This document shows positions 63,533 to 64,000 of a stretch of DNA of 64,000 nucleotides, in pieces (positions within the stretch are counted from its first letter, which is position 1; the number at the start of each line of letters is the position of its first letter). The notes below the pieces were generated by a model that was given only the letters and a program-made list of their open reading frames with translations, did no database searches and was not told the origin of the DNA. The DNA is from Tropicibacter naphthalenivorans (GTDB lineage: Bacteria; Pseudomonadota; Alphaproteobacteria; Rhodobacterales; Rhodobacteraceae). The translations under genes were made by a program, and so were the position numbers. The stretch spans positions 1 to 64,000 of the forward strand of contig NZ_FWXX01000012.1 of assembly GCF_900176475.1 (NCBI RefSeq), in the 5' to 3' direction.

Positions 63533-64000
63533 TCAGACCGCAAAGAAGGCGTCGGGCGTTTTCATCGCCTCTAGGGCGCGCATATTGTCCAACCAGTCGG
63601 CCATGGGCTGGGTCGGGGCCACCCCCGCTTCGGCAAGCCACTGGGTATAGCCCCAGATCGCGCAATCCCCAATGCCCGGCGTATCGCCATGAAAGAACGG
63701 CGCGTCCCCCTTGAGGCGCGCAAAGTTCACGCAATCGACGGTATAGCGCGCCTCGAGCCAGCCGATGACCTCGGGCGGCAGACCCGCGCTACCGGGGCGG
63801 CGCGCCTCTTTGAGCTGCGGCAGACACATGCCGATGCGATTGGCTTCCCACATCAACAGCTCGCGCCCGCGGCGACGCCCTTCAGAGGTGTCGCCCCCCA
63901 AAACCGCGAACTGCTGCGCGATTTCCATCAGGATGGCCCCGGACTGAAAGATCGGCTGCCCGTCGATCACCAGCACCGGCACCTCGGCCAGCGGGCTGAC
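63533..64000 (-). CDS. Glutathione S-transferase-family protein (5' part outside window)
   Basis: Open to the window edge; 155 residues visible. It begins within the thioredoxin-like domain (VSPLAEVPVLVIDGQPIFQSGAILMEIAQQF, including the cis-proline VP and the SGAI glutathione region) and includes the helical C-terminal domain with GDTPGIGDCAIWGYTQWLAEAG. May be a maleylpyruvate/maleylacetoacetate isomerase-type GST, given the setting, but that cannot be confirmed without the N-terminus. Confidence 0.85.
   Translation of the reverse strand, partial: VSPLAEVPVLVIDGQPIFQSGAILMEIAQQFAVLGGDTSEGRRRGRELLMWEANRIGMCLPQLKEARRPGSAGLPPEVIGWLEARYTVDCVNFARLKGDAPFFHGDTPGIGDCAIWGYTQWLAEAGVAPTQPMADWLDNMRALEAMKTPDAFFAV

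Noticed and set aside
1-64000. tRNA, rRNA, prophage, defence or biosynthetic-cluster genes
   Set aside because: None recognised on reading the window; all well-supported genes are metabolic, transport, regulatory or exoprotein genes.

Overview
High-GC, gene-dense DNA that looks like a Rhodobacteraceae (Roseobacter-type alphaproteobacterium) chromosome or large replicon. The grounds are the richness in TRAP, TTT and ABC importers, a ROK-regulated xylose ABC operon next to xylA, an RTX/VCBS exoprotein, and many aromatic and hydroxy-acid catabolic operons. No rRNA, tRNA, CRISPR, transposase or prophage genes were recognised. The genus cannot be read from the sequence alone.

Layout. 0-4.4 kb: start (N-terminus) of a giant RTX/VCBS exoprotein, cut by the window edge. 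4.7-7.0 kb: APH-type kinase and di-haem peroxidase. 7.1-13.0 kb: xylose operon xylF-H-G-A with a divergent ROK repressor; xylB is not here. 13.0-14.9 kb: CRTAC1-type beta-propeller protein and an acyl-CoA thioesterase. 15-23.3 kb: Liv-type ABC importer, GMC alcohol oxidase, a damaged aldehyde dehydrogenase and a truncated AraC regulator. 23.3-29.7 kb: homoprotocatechuate meta-cleavage operon hpaE-D-gabD-hpaG-H-I. 29.8-39.4 kb: LysR gene divergent from a nine-gene hydroxy-acid operon that carries both a TTT and a TRAP importer. 39.4-46.9 kb: lactate-dehydrogenase-like FMN enzyme, dipeptide-type ABC importer and metallo-hydrolase, several of them broken. 47.5-63.5 kb: an apparently uncharacterised aromatic catabolic cluster (two flavin hydroxylases, extradiol-type VOC dioxygenases, Rieske ferredoxin, C-C hydrolase-like alpha/beta hydrolase, cupin, epimerase, FAH hydrolase, cyclase, porin, TRAP importer, FBPase-like phosphatase). 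A partial GST closes the window.

How the genes work together. The hpa operon forms most of a route from 3,4-dihydroxyphenylacetate to pyruvate and succinate, with hpaF and the hydroxylase absent. The 47-63 kb cluster reads like a hydroxylate, ring-cleave, hydrolyse pathway with its own porin and TRAP uptake. Its NodD-type LysR gene sits beside a perfect ATTCA-N5-TGAAT palindrome, and a second copy of that palindrome lies in the porin/cyclase promoter region.

Decay. Eight genes between 41.5 and 62.3 kb carry stop codons, single-base indels or a lost start codon, while their neighbours are intact. At 22.46 kb the 5' ends of two divergent genes (aldehyde dehydrogenase and AraC regulator) and their shared promoter are missing. 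Either catabolic functions are being lost or the assembly has indel errors; the substitution-type stops favour real decay.
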